Source: T1Sed10-49 sp046498405 (GTDB lineage: Bacteria; Actinomycetota; Nitriliruptoria; Euzebyales; Egibacteraceae). From it: a DNA stretch of 16,825 nt. Location of the stretch: positions 1-16,825 of the forward strand of contig JAWOAS010000089.1 in the NCBI GenBank assembly GCA_046498405.1, given 5' to 3'. This document shows, piece after piece, positions 6,478 to 14,406 of the stretch; the first letter of the stretch is position 1; the number at the start of each line of letters is the position of its first letter. The translations under genes and the position numbers were made by a program. Below the pieces are notes generated by a model, which did no database searches, was not told the origin of the DNA, and worked only from the letters and a program-made list of their open reading frames with translations.

Positions 6478-7740
6478 ATGCTCGACATCAGGCGGATCCG
6501 CGAAGAGCCCGAGACGATCGCAGCCGCCCTTGCGCGGCGCGGGGTCGACCCGGGCGCCCTCGAGGAGGTGCGCCGCCTCGATGCGCGGCGGCGTGAGCTC
6601 ATCACCGAGGGCGACGAGTTGCGCGCGGTGCAGAAGCAGCGCTCCCGGGAGATCGGCGGGGCCGGCTCGCCGCAGGAGCGCGAGGCGCTCATCGCCGAGG
6701 TCAAGGAGGTCTCCTCGCGCCTCGACGAGCTCGAGCCGGCCCAGCGCGAGGTCGAGGAGGCCCTCGAGGCCGCGCTCGCGGTGCTGCCGAACCTGCCCCA
6801 CCCCGAGGCCCCCGAGGGCGTGGAGGAGGACGACGCCGTCGAGCTCTCGGCCTTCGGCACCAAGCCCGCCTTCGACTTCGCCGTGCGCGACCACGTCGAG
6901 CTCGGCGAGGCCCTCGGCATCATCGACATCCCCCGTGGGGTGAAGGTCTCGGGCTCGCGCTTCGCCTTCCTGCTCGGCCACGCGGTCCTGCTCGAGTTCG
7001 CGCTCGTGCGCTACGCCCTCGACCGGCTCGCCCCGGAGGGCTTCATGCCGGTCATCCCCCCGGTGCTGACCCGCGAGGAGCCCCTCTACGGCACGGCGTT
7101 CCTGCCGACGGGGGCCGAGCAGATCTACGCCGTCGAGCGCGACGAGCTCTACCTCGTCGGCACGAGCGAGGTGCCGCTGGCCGGCCTGCACGCCGAGGAG
7201 ATCCTCGACGAGGCCGACCTGCCGGTGCGCTACGCCGGCTTCTCGACGTGCTTCCGCCGCGAGGCGGGCACCTACGGCAAGGACACCCGCGGGATCTTCC
7301 GGGTCCACCAGTTCGACAAGGTCGAGATGTTCTCCTACTGCCTGCCCGAGCGCTCCGAGGAGGAGCACGCGCGGCTGCGCGACCTCCAGGTCGACCTCCT
7401 CGCCGGGCTCGGCCTGCACGGCCGGGTCGTCGACATCGCCGTCGGCGACCTCGGCGCCTCGGCGGCGCGCAAGTACGACTGCGAGGTCTACCTGCCCGGC
7501 CAGGACGCCTACCGCGAGCTCACGAGCGCGTCGAACTGCACCGACTACCAGGCCCGGCGGCTGCGCGCGCGCTACCGCGACGCCGAGGGGGACAACGTCC
7601 TGCTCCACACCCTCAACGGCACGGCGATCGCGGTCGGTCGGACGATCATCGCGCTGCTCGAGACCCACCAGCGCGCCGACGGCACCGTCGCGGTGCCCGA
7701 GGCCCTGCAACCCCACCTTGGCACGGAGGTGCTCGCATGA
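6478..7740 (+). CDS. serS: Serine--tRNA ligase
   Basis: Class II aminoacyl-tRNA synthetase of 420 residues, the usual bacterial length, that attaches serine to tRNA-Ser in the cytoplasm. The N-terminal tRNA-binding helical hairpin (about 25-105) begins after MLDIRRIREEPETIA. The catalytic core shows motif 1 around GFMPVIPPVL, the serine-pocket stretch TSEVPLAG, motif 2 FRREAGTYGKDTRGIFRVHQ (from residue 259) and motif 3 NGTAIAVGRTIIALLE (from residue 380). Class-defining arginines are present. The ATG at 6478 follows a possible leaderless promoter. The stop overlaps the ATG of the ROK kinase gene by four bases, so the two are coupled. Very secure. Confidence 0.98.
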   Translation: MLDIRRIREEPETIAAALARRGVDPGALEEVRRLDARRRELITEGDELRAVQKQRSREIGGAGSPQEREALIAEVKEVSSRLDELEPAQREVEEALEAALAVLPNLPHPEAPEGVEEDDAVELSAFGTKPAFDFAVRDHVELGEALGIIDIPRGVKVSGSRFAFLLGHAVLLEFALVRYALDRLAPEGFMPVIPPVLTREEPLYGTAFLPTGAEQIYAVERDELYLVGTSEVPLAGLHAEEILDEADLPVRYAGFSTCFRREAGTYGKDTRGIFRVHQFDKVEMFSYCLPERSEEEHARLRDLQVDLLAGLGLHGRVVDIAVGDLGASAARKYDCEVYLPGQDAYRELTSASNCTDYQARRLRARYRDAEGDNVLLHTLNGTAIAVGRTIIALLETHQRADGTVAVPEALQPHLGTEVLA

Positions 7741-8675
7741 GCCGCGTCGCCGGCGTCGACCTCGGCGGGACGAACGTCACCGCGGTCCTGCTCGACGGCG
7801 ACGACGTGATCGTCGACCGCGCACGCCGCAAGACCCCCGAGGACGGTCCGGAGGCCGTCGTCGCCCAGATCGTCAAGGCGGTCGGCAAGCTCGACAAGAA
7901 GCCGAAGGCCCTCGGCGTCGGCGCCCCCGGCCCGATCCACGACGGCGTCGTGATGACCGCCCCGAACCTCGTCGGCTGGCAGGAGCCCTTCGACCTCGCC
8001 GGCGCCCTGCGCGAGGCCCTCGAGATCCCCGTCAGCGTCGACAACGACGCGACCGTCGGCGCGCTCGGGGAGTGGACCGCCGGGGCGGGCCGCGGCGCGC
8101 GCTGCCTGCTCGGCGCGTGGGTCGGCACCGGCGTCGGCGGTGGGCTCGTCCTCGACGGGCGGCCCTACCGCGGGGCGTTCGGCGGCGCGGGGGAGTTCGG
8201 GCACATGATCGTGCACCGCGGCGGCGCGCTGTGCGGCTGCGGGCGGCGCGGTTGCGTCGAGGCCTACGCCGGGCGGGCGGCGCTCGAGGGCGCGGCGGTC
8301 ACCGCCGTGCAGGCCGGACGACCCACGGCGATGCTCGAGATCCAGGAGCGCCTCGGCAAGCGGCGCATGACCTCCGCGGTGTGGGCCACCGCCCTCGAGG
8401 AGGGCGACGCCCTGGCCCGCCGCCTCTTCGACGACGCGATCGACGCCCTCGGGTGCGGGCTCTCCGCGGCGATCAACCTCCTCGACCTCGACACCGTCGT
8501 GCTCGGCGGCGGGCTCGCCGAGAAGCTCGGGGACGCCTTCGTCGAGGCGGTCGCCGAGGCGACGCGGCCGCGGGTGCTCACCGGCGCCGACGAGCGGCGC
8601 TTCCTCCTCGCCGAGCTCGGCGACGACGCCGGGGCGATCGGGGCGGCGGCGCTGGCACGCGAGTCGCTCGACTAG
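7737..8675 (+). CDS. ROK family sugar kinase, probable glucokinase
   Basis: Cytoplasmic kinase of 312 residues, expected to phosphorylate glucose or a related hexose with ATP. Motifs in order: phosphate-binding DLGGTN (8-13), DNDA with the probable catalytic base D104, GTGVGGGLVLDG, sugar-binding EFGH (E153, H156), and the zinc site CGCGRRGC (C166, C168, C173) followed by E175. This is the full ROK glucokinase signature; no N-terminal DNA-binding domain is present, so it is an enzyme and not a repressor of the same superfamily. It is translationally coupled to serS through ATGA. Glucose is the most likely substrate by family, but N-acetylmannosamine, fructose or another sugar cannot be excluded from sequence alone. 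Confidence 0.92.
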   Translation: MSRVAGVDLGGTNVTAVLLDGDDVIVDRARRKTPEDGPEAVVAQIVKAVGKLDKKPKALGVGAPGPIHDGVVMTAPNLVGWQEPFDLAGALREALEIPVSVDNDATVGALGEWTAGAGRGARCLLGAWVGTGVGGGLVLDGRPYRGAFGGAGEFGHMIVHRGGALCGCGRRGCVEAYAGRAALEGAAVTAVQAGRPTAMLEIQERLGKRRMTSAVWATALEEGDALARRLFDDAIDALGCGLSAAINLLDLDTVVLGGGLAEKLGDAFVEAVAEATRPRVLTGADERRFLLAELGDDAGAIGAAALARESLD

Positions 8676-8748
8676 CGGGCGAGCAGCGGGCGGGGGACCG
8701 ACGCCGGGTTCGGGGTCAGCCGGGGATGCCGGGGGCGGGGGCCGAGGC

Positions 8749-9318
8749 CTAGGGCCGGACCCCGAGGACGCCGAGGCTGCCGCCCTGCAGGGCGTTGCCG
8801 GGCGCGGCCTGGTTGTCGATGGTGACGAGCGCGTCGGGGTCGGCGCCCGCGGCGACGTCGCAGACGATGCGGGCATCCCGGCGCCGCACGACCGACAGCA
8901 CCATGTCGACGGGCCCGTTGCCACCCCAGCCCGAGAACGTCGTCGCCCCGAAGCCGCGGGCGCGGATCGCGTCGGCGACGAGGTGGCCGGCCAGCGGGCG
9001 GCCCTCGCCGCTGGGCACGAAGACCCGCACGGTGACCCCGCCGAGCTTGAGGACGTGGATCATCGTCATGCCGAGGAACGTCCCGGCGGCCACGCCGAGG
9101 ACGAAGCCGCCGAAGCGCGCCGGTGACGGATCGGCGAAGACGATCCCCGCCGCCGACAGCCACACCGCCGCCTCGAGGCCGGCGAGGGAGGCGGCGGGCA
9201 CGCGGCTGCCGTTGACGACGAAGGCGGTGCGCATCGTGCCGAGGAGCACGTCGGAGGCGCGCAGCGCGGCGACGAGCAGTCCCGCGCCGAGGGGGGCGAG
9301 CAGGGTCGTGACGTCCAT
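8749..9318 (-). CDS. UPF0316 / DUF5698-DUF2179 membrane protein
   Basis: Protein of 189 residues with about three N-terminal transmembrane helices (roughly 5-22, 42-63 and 68-88), including LRASDVLLGTMRTAFVVNG typical of DUF5698, and a C-terminal cytoplasmic DUF2179 domain (about 95-170). This is the architecture of the B. subtilis YebE-like UPF0316 family, whose function is not known. It converges on the ROK gene and diverges from the ABC operon. No Shine-Dalgarno is evident before the ATG at 9318; a GACACT hexamer ends six bases upstream (9325-9330), so this gene too may be leaderless, though no -35 supports it. Confidence 0.88.
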   Translation of the reverse strand: MDVTTLLAPLGAGLLVAALRASDVLLGTMRTAFVVNGSRVPAASLAGLEAAVWLSAAGIVFADPSPARFGGFVLGVAAGTFLGMTMIHVLKLGGVTVRVFVPSGEGRPLAGHLVADAIRARGFGATTFSGWGGNGPVDMVLSVVRRRDARIVCDVAAGADPDALVTIDNQAAPGNALQGGSLGVLGVRP

Positions 9319-9386
9319 GGGCGCAGTGTCCGCTCGGCCCGGTGCGGGCGCATCCTGGCCGCCCTCGTCCCCCCGGCCGTGCCCGG

Positions 9387-9446
9387 CCGGCAGGGCCGGT
9401 CCCGTCCCCGTGGCCTACCGGCAGGGCCGGTCCCGTCGCCGTGGCC
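9387..9446. repeat. Pair of 29-bp direct repeats
   Basis: Bases 9387-9415 and 9418-9446 match at 28 of 29 positions (C/G difference) and are separated by two bases, giving a 31-bp period. They lie in the 288-bp gap between the divergent UPF0316 gene and the ABC operon. Downstream, CCGTCGC (9513-9519) and GCGACGG (9544-9550) form a 7-bp inverted repeat with a 24-base spacer, which could be an operator or hairpin but may be chance in such GC-rich sequence. I see no convincing -35/-10 pair here. Confidence 0.7.
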
Positions 9447-9606
9447 CGACCGGTCTCCTCCTCGAGACGGAGGCCGGGAGCACCTGGCTCCGCCCTCGGG
9501 GCGAGGCGGAAACCGTCGCTGCGGGCGAGGGCGGCACCGGCCGGCGACGGCACGATCTCGGCAACGTCGCCAACCCGCCCGCAGGGGCACGAGGAAAGGA
9601 ACCACC

Positions 9607-10323
9607 GTGACCGCGATCACCGTCGATCGCCTCACCAAGCGCTACGGGGAGCTCGTCGCCGTCGACGACCTCTCCTTCGAGGTCCGCCGCGGCGCCGTCA
9701 CCGGCTTCCTCGGACCCAACGGCGCCGGCAAGACCACGACGCTGAAGATGGTCCTCGGCCTGGCCCACCCCACGGAGGGGCGCGCGCTCGTGGCCGGCCG
9801 GCCCTACGCCGCGCTCGACGAGCCGGCCCGCACCGTCGGCGCGGTCCTCGAGGGCGGGCTCTTCCACCCCGGGCGCAGCGGCCGCGCCCACCTGCGGGTG
9901 CAGGCCAAGGCCGCCGGCCTGCCGCCCGACCGCGTCGAGGAGGTCCTCGGCCTCGTCGGTCTCGAGGCCGCTGCCGGCAAGCGCGTCGGCGGCTACTCGC
10001 TGGGGATGCGCCAGCGCCTCGGGCTGGCCACCGCCCTGCTCGGCGAGCCGGAGATCCTCGTCCTCGACGAGCCCGCCAACGGCCTCGACCCCGCCGGCAT
10101 CCGCTGGCTGCGGACGTTCCTGCGCGGCTTCGCCGACGACGGCGGCACGGCGCTGGTCTCGAGCCACCTGCTCGCCGAGGTCGCCCAGGCCGTCGACGAC
10201 GTCGTCGTCATCGGCCACGGGCGCTGCCTCGCCCAGGGGCCGATCGAGGGCCTCGTCGACCCCGACGCCTCGCTCGAGGACGTCTACCTCGACCTCACCG
10301 GGACCACGGAGGTGCTGCGATGA
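9607..10323 (+). CDS. ABC transporter ATP-binding protein, BcrA/DrrA-like
   Basis: Nucleotide-binding subunit of 238 residues that would energise the permease encoded next to it. Visible motifs: Walker A GPNGAGKTT (about 36-44), the Q-loop region AVLEGGLFHPGRSGR where Gln is replaced by Glu as in other BcrA-type exporters, signature YSLGMRQRLGLA, Walker B ILVLDEPANGLDP, and the switch histidine in SSHLLAE. The GTG start has AAGGA six bases upstream. Longer in-frame starts upstream run into repeats and have no protein similarity. It overlaps the permease start by four bases (10320-10323). It is the first gene of an operon with a two-component system; by family it probably exports a peptide antibiotic or acts in envelope stress, but the substrate is unknown. 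Confidence 0.95.
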   Translation: MTAITVDRLTKRYGELVAVDDLSFEVRRGAVTGFLGPNGAGKTTTLKMVLGLAHPTEGRALVAGRPYAALDEPARTVGAVLEGGLFHPGRSGRAHLRVQAKAAGLPPDRVEEVLGLVGLEAAAGKRVGGYSLGMRQRLGLATALLGEPEILVLDEPANGLDPAGIRWLRTFLRGFADDGGTALVSSHLLAEVAQAVDDVVVIGHGRCLAQGPIEGLVDPDASLEDVYLDLTGTTEVLR

Positions 10324-11081
10324 CCCGCCTGCTGTCCGCCGAGCTCGCCAAGCTCACGACCGTCCGCTCGACCTGGCTCGTGCTCGCCCTCGTCGCGGGG
10401 CTCTCCGCGGCGACGGTCCTGGGCATCCTCGCCCTGTCGGGCACCGAGGCCAGCCCCATGGCGCTGGCCGACCCGGCGCTGCAGACCGAGATGCTCCTGC
10501 CGAGCGAGGTCGGACTCTTCGCGATGCTCTCCGGCGTGCTCATCGCCACCGGCGACCTGCGCCACGGCACGATCGTGCCGACCCTGCTCGCTGCCCCCTC
10601 CCGCGGTCGGCTCCTCGCCGCGAAGGCCGCCGTCGCCGCGCTGGCCGCGGTGGCCCTCGTCGTCGTCGCCGTCGCCGTGAACCTCGCCGTCGGCCTGCCC
10701 GGGCTCGCCCTGGCCGGCGAGACGCTGGCCGTGGCCTGGGGCACGACCGCGGGCCTGGCCGGCCTCGCGACGGTCAACGCGATGCTCGCCGGTCTCATCG
10801 GCGTCGGCGTCGGCATCCTCCTGCGCAACCAGGTGGCCGCGATCGTGGCCGTCGTCGTCGTGACGTTCATCGCCAGCCCCCTGCTCGTCGGCTTCGTGCC
10901 CGAGGTCGGCTGGTACACCCCCGTGGGGCTCGAGACGATCCTGCTGTCGGGCTCGGGGCTGCTCGAGGTCTCAGGGCTCGAGGCGCCGTTCGGCGCGCTG
11001 GCCGCAGGCGGGCTGTTGGCCGCCTACGCTGCAGCGGCCACGGTGGCCGGCGGGACCCTGCTCGCCCGCCGCGACGTCTGA
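10320..11081 (+). CDS. ABC-2 type transporter permease
   Basis: Membrane partner of the upstream ATPase, 253 residues. It begins with the short cytoplasmic LLSAELAKLTTVRSTWLVLAL, typical of ABC-2 permeases of the BcrB type, and has six probable transmembrane helices (about 18-39, 63-80, 102-123, 143-168, 174-196 and 224-246). GDLRHGTIVPTLLAAPSRGR between helices two and three is the characteristic cytoplasmic loop. Translation is coupled to the ATPase by an ATGA overlap, and the kinase gene follows after 12 bases. One permease plus one ATPase implies a homodimer of each in the working transporter. Confidence 0.92.
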   Translation: MTRLLSAELAKLTTVRSTWLVLALVAGLSAATVLGILALSGTEASPMALADPALQTEMLLPSEVGLFAMLSGVLIATGDLRHGTIVPTLLAAPSRGRLLAAKAAVAALAAVALVVVAVAVNLAVGLPGLALAGETLAVAWGTTAGLAGLATVNAMLAGLIGVGVGILLRNQVAAIVAVVVVTFIASPLLVGFVPEVGWYTPVGLETILLSGSGLLEVSGLEAPFGALAAGGLLAAYAAAATVAGGTLLARRDV

Positions 11082-11093
11082 GGAGCGAGGTCG

Positions 11094-12338
11094 ATGGCAC
11101 GCCTGCGGCGCCTGCTCGCCACGGTCGGGGTGCGCACCCCGTTCGGACGCGACGCGGTGCTCGCCGGCGTGCTCGCGCTCGCCGGGGCGGCCTCGACGTT
11201 GGGCGCCGCCCCGGCCCTTGCCGGCGAGCCGGCGCCGAGCCCGGTGCTCGCCGCGCTCGCCGCCGCGGCCACCGCGGTGCCGGTCGCCTGGCGGCGTCGC
11301 GCGCCGGTGGCCACCCTCGCGGCGGTCACGCTGCTCTACCTCGCCCACCTCGCGACCTTCGCCGCCCAGGACGCCTTCAACGCCGGCTACAACGCGCCGC
11401 TGTTCGTGGGGCTCTACGCCGTCGGCGCCTACGCCGAGCGCCGCCGCACCCTGTTCGCCGCGGTCCCCGCGGTGGCGCTCGCCGTCATCGGCGAGCTCAC
11501 GCTGCTCACCGACGCGACGATGGCGGCGATCACCGTCGAGGCGCCCTCGGCCCAGCTCGTCTACGCCGGCGTCCTCATCGGTGGCGTCGTCTACGCCGCG
11601 ACGGTGCTCCTCGGCGCCTACGTCGCCACGCGGCGGGCCTACCGCGCCGAGCTCGTCGCCCGCGCCGAGCGCCTCGAGCGCGAGCGCACCGAGCGTGCCG
11701 AGCGGGCCGTGGCCGACGAGCGCGCCCGCCTCGCGCGCGAGCTCCACGACGTCGTCGCCCACCACCTCTCGGGGATGGTCGTCCAGGCCGGCGCCGCCGA
11801 GCGCCTCCTCGAGCGCGACCCCGAACAGGCCCGCGCGCTGCTCGCCGACCTGCGCGCCTCGGGGCGCTCGACGCTGGCGTCGATGCGCCGCCTCGTCGGC
11901 GTGCTGCGCGCCGACGCCGAGGCGGGCACCGCCCCCCAGCCCGGCCTCGAGCGCCTCGACGTCGTCCTCGAGCAGGCCCGCGCCGCCGGCGTCGCCGCCG
12001 AGCTCACCGTCGAGGGGCAGCGGCGTCCGCTGCGCGCCGAGGTCGACCTCGCCGCCTACCGGGTGCTGCAGGAGGCGCTGACGAACGTGCGCAAGCACGC
12101 CCCCGGCGCGACGGCGCAGGTCACGGTGCGCTACCGCGCCGACGACGTCGAGGTCGCGGTCGCCGACGGCGGGGCGGCCACCGCGCCGGTCGAGGAGGAG
12201 CCCTCCGGCGGGGTCGGCCTCGTCGGCCTGCGCGAGCGCGCCGCGATCCTCGGCGGTGAGCTCAAGGCCGGGCCGAACGCCCGCGGCGGCTGGACCGTCG
12301 TCGCGCGGATCCCCCTCGAGGCGGAGGTGGCAGGGTGA
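11094..12338 (+). CDS. Sensor histidine kinase, HisKA_3 (NarL-partner) type
   Basis: Membrane-bound kinase of 414 residues. The first 180 residues hold about five or six hydrophobic helices with short loops, so the stimulus is probably sensed in or at the membrane. A coiled linker (about 183-212) leads to the HisKA_3 dimerisation domain with the phospho-acceptor H218 in RELHDVVAHHLSGMVVQAG, and an ATPase domain with N-box QEALTNVRKHA, G1 box VADGG and G2 box GVGLVGLRERA. AGGAG/GAGG lies just before the ATG. The stop overlaps the regulator's GTG by four bases, so this is its cognate partner. Intramembrane-sensing kinases beside ABC exporters often respond to cell-envelope stress; that reading is inference. 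Confidence 0.94.
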   Translation: MARLRRLLATVGVRTPFGRDAVLAGVLALAGAASTLGAAPALAGEPAPSPVLAALAAAATAVPVAWRRRAPVATLAAVTLLYLAHLATFAAQDAFNAGYNAPLFVGLYAVGAYAERRRTLFAAVPAVALAVIGELTLLTDATMAAITVEAPSAQLVYAGVLIGGVVYAATVLLGAYVATRRAYRAELVARAERLERERTERAERAVADERARLARELHDVVAHHLSGMVVQAGAAERLLERDPEQARALLADLRASGRSTLASMRRLVGVLRADAEAGTAPQPGLERLDVVLEQARAAGVAAELTVEGQRRPLRAEVDLAAYRVLQEALTNVRKHAPGATAQVTVRYRADDVEVAVADGGAATAPVEEEPSGGVGLVGLRERAAILGGELKAGPNARGGWTVVARIPLEAEVAG

Positions 12339-13009
12339 GCGTGCGCGTCGTCCTCGTCGACGACCAGTTCGTCGTCCGGGCGGGCTTCCGGGCGATCCTC
12401 GAGTCCGAGCCCGACCTCGAGGTCGTCGGGGAGGCCGGCGACGGCCGCAGCGGGATCGCCACCGCGCGGCGGGAGCGCGCCGACGTCGTGCTCATGGACG
12501 TGCGCATGCCCGACGTCGACGGCCTCGAGGCCACCGCCGCGCTCGCCGGTCCCGACGTCGAGGAGCCGATCAACGTCCTCATCGTCACGACCTTCGACCT
12601 CGACGAGTACGTCTTCGCCGCCCTGCGCGCCGGCGCGTCGGGCTTCCTGCTCAAGGACCTCGAGCCCGACGACCTCGTCGAGGCCGTCCGGGTCGTGGCC
12701 CGCGGCGAGGGGCTCGTCGCCCCGAAGGTCACCCGCCGGCTCATCGCCGAGTTCGCGCGCTCGGCGGCCCCCTCGAGCGCCGAGCCGCCCGAGCTCGCCC
12801 GACTCACCGCCCGCGAGCGCGAGATCCTCGAGCTCGTCGCCGGTGGCCTGTCGAACGCCGAGATCGCCGAGCGCCTCTTCCTCGGCGCCTCGACGGTCAA
12901 GACCCACGTCGGCAGCGTCCTCATGAAGCTCGGCCTGCGCGACCGCGTGCAGGCCGTCGTCTACGCCTACGAGCACGGCCTCGTGCGGCCCTCCGGCGGG
13001 GGCGCCTGA
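12335..13009 (+). CDS. Response regulator, NarL/LuxR type
   Basis: Transcription factor of 224 residues activated by the upstream kinase. The receiver domain (about 3-120) has the acidic pair D9-D10, the phospho-acceptor D55 in VVLMDVRMPD, the switch Thr in VTTFD and the conserved Lys in FLLKDLEP. The C-terminal LuxR-type helix-turn-helix (about 150-212) reads LTAREREILELVAGGLSNAE followed by a recognition helix ending STVKTHV. The GTG start overlaps the kinase stop, and GGAGG lies seven bases upstream (12323-12327). The likely target is the operon's own promoter upstream of 9607, but no operator can be assigned with confidence. Confidence 0.96.
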   Translation: MSVRVVLVDDQFVVRAGFRAILESEPDLEVVGEAGDGRSGIATARRERADVVLMDVRMPDVDGLEATAALAGPDVEEPINVLIVTTFDLDEYVFAALRAGASGFLLKDLEPDDLVEAVRVVARGEGLVAPKVTRRLIAEFARSAAPSSAEPPELARLTAREREILELVAGGLSNAEIAERLFLGASTVKTHVGSVLMKLGLRDRVQAVVYAYEHGLVRPSGGGA

Positions 13010-13056
13010 GGGCCGCGGCGGGCGTCGGCGCGGGACGGCCACCGAGCCCTGCTGAC

Positions 13057-14385
13057 TCACACCGGTGGAACTCCATCCACAGGGTTGTCCACCGTTGGGG
13101 ACGGCTGGCGCTGGGCGCGGGAGCGTCGCGGCTCGAGGACGAATGCCGTGGCGTCGAGGTCGCCGAGGCGCACGCCTCGCCGCTCGGCCACGGCGAGCCC
13201 GGCGGCGTCGGCGCCCTCGACGAGCGGCTCGACGGCGGGGGTGACGAGCGCGACGCGCCCGCCGGGCGACAGGCGCTCGGCGAGGCGGGCCAGCGCCTCG
13301 CGGTAGAGCCGGCGCAGCATCCGCGGGCTGCCGGCGCGCAGCCCGAACGGGGGGTTGGTGACCGCGACGTCGACGCCGTCGACGCCGTCGAGGCGGGTCG
13401 CGTCGCCGAGGCGGACGGTCACCGTCGCACCGACGCCGGCGGCGGCGACGTTGGCGCGGGCGAGCCCGACGTGGCGGGGGTAGCGCTCGAGGCCGAGGAT
13501 CGCCGGGGTGGGGCCGCGCCCGGCGAGGCGGTCGGCGCCCTCGGCGAGGTCGGCGGCGACGGCGGCGGCGAGGGCGCCGTCGGCGAGGCCGAGGGCGGCC
13601 AGCTGTGCGCGCGCCCCGCCTGCCCGCACCGGGGTGCCCGCGGCGGCGAGCGCGGCCTCGATCGGGATCGTCGCCCCGCCGGTCATCGGGTCGAGGAGGC
13701 GCTCGCCGGCCTGCCAGCCGGCGAGGGCCAGCAGCGCCGCGGCGGTGGAGGGCCGCAGGCCCGCGTGGTGCCCGGCGGTGCGCCAGGCGCGGCGGTGCAG
13801 CGGCTCGGCGTCGAGGGCCAGGCCCACGCGCAGGCGGTCGTCGTGCAGCTCGGCGCGCACGACGACGGTCGGGTCGTCGAGGTCGACGGGCAGCCGCCGG
13901 CCGGTGGCCCCGGCCACGCTGTCGATGACGGCCTGGCCGACGCTCGCGGCGAGGTCGAGGGAGGTGAAGTCGTGCGGTCCCGAGCGCTCGGCGCGCACGG
14001 CGAAGGGCGCCTGCGGCAGCCAGGCGAGGTCGAGGGCGGCGACGACCTCGCGGACGGCGGTCAGGGAGGTCGCCGTGGCCGTCGCGAGCTCGAGCCCGAC
14101 CGCCTCGACCGTCCGGGCCGCCCGCAGGGTGCGCTCGAGCGCGGCGACGTCGGCCCGGCCGACCACCACCGAGGCGTCGGTCGTGAGGCCGTCGCCCCCG
14201 GCGGGGGCGCGCCAGCCCAGCGCGGTGAGCTCGGCGGCGGCGAGGTCCTCGAGGCCGGGCGCGCAGCGCGCCCACAGCGACAGGGTCGGCCCGGCGGCGC
14301 GCCCGCCCGCGGCGAGGGCCGCCTCGACGACCGCGTCGGGGTCGGCCATCGCGTCGGGGCGCGGCACGGCGTCGGGGTTGGTCAT
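13057..14385 (-). CDS. THUMP-domain class I SAM-dependent RNA methyltransferase
   Basis: Protein of 442 residues, probably a base N-methyltransferase acting on rRNA or tRNA, related to the N-terminal half of RlmL and to Trm14/Trm11-type enzymes. A ferredoxin-like/THUMP region (about 35-195) starts with LWARCAPGLEDLAAAEL. The catalytic domain begins at GLRPSTAAALLALAGW; the SAM-binding motif I is DPMTGGATIPIEAAL (232-246), somewhat diverged from the usual DPFCGSGTIPIEAAL, and the target-base motif is NPPF (344-347). Start choice is uncertain: ATGs at 14385 and 14349 both lie inside tandem copies of a 36-bp sequence and neither has a Shine-Dalgarno. It follows the dehydrogenase gene by 21 bases on the same strand, so it is likely in one operon and possibly translated by re-initiation. 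Confidence 0.85.
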   Translation of the reverse strand: MTNPDAVPRPDAMADPDAVVEAALAAGGRAAGPTLSLWARCAPGLEDLAAAELTALGWRAPAGGDGLTTDASVVVGRADVAALERTLRAARTVEAVGLELATATATSLTAVREVVAALDLAWLPQAPFAVRAERSGPHDFTSLDLAASVGQAVIDSVAGATGRRLPVDLDDPTVVVRAELHDDRLRVGLALDAEPLHRRAWRTAGHHAGLRPSTAAALLALAGWQAGERLLDPMTGGATIPIEAALAAAGTPVRAGGARAQLAALGLADGALAAAVAADLAEGADRLAGRGPTPAILGLERYPRHVGLARANVAAAGVGATVTVRLGDATRLDGVDGVDVAVTNPPFGLRAGSPRMLRRLYREALARLAERLSPGGRVALVTPAVEPLVEGADAAGLAVAERRGVRLGDLDATAFVLEPRRSRAQRQPSPTVDNPVDGVPPV

Positions 14386-14400
14386 CGCGTCGGGGCGCGG
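14329..14400 (-). repeat. 36-bp tandem duplication covering the methyltransferase start codon
   Basis: Two adjoining 36-bp units (14365-14400 and 14329-14364) match at 32 of 36 positions; each includes the 18-base stretch CCGCGCCCCGACGCGATG in minus-strand reading, so each carries its own ATG (14385 and 14349) in the same frame. The peptide repeat is roughly (M)T/A-N/D-PDAVPRPDA. Confidence 0.9.
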
Positions 14401-14406
14401 CGGCGC

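Noticed and set aside
13072..13094. DnaA-box-like words CCATCCACA and TTGTCCACC
   Set aside because: They lie inside the methyltransferase coding sequence (encoding TVDNPVDG), each with mismatches to the consensus, and no cluster, AT-rich stretch or replication gene is nearby.
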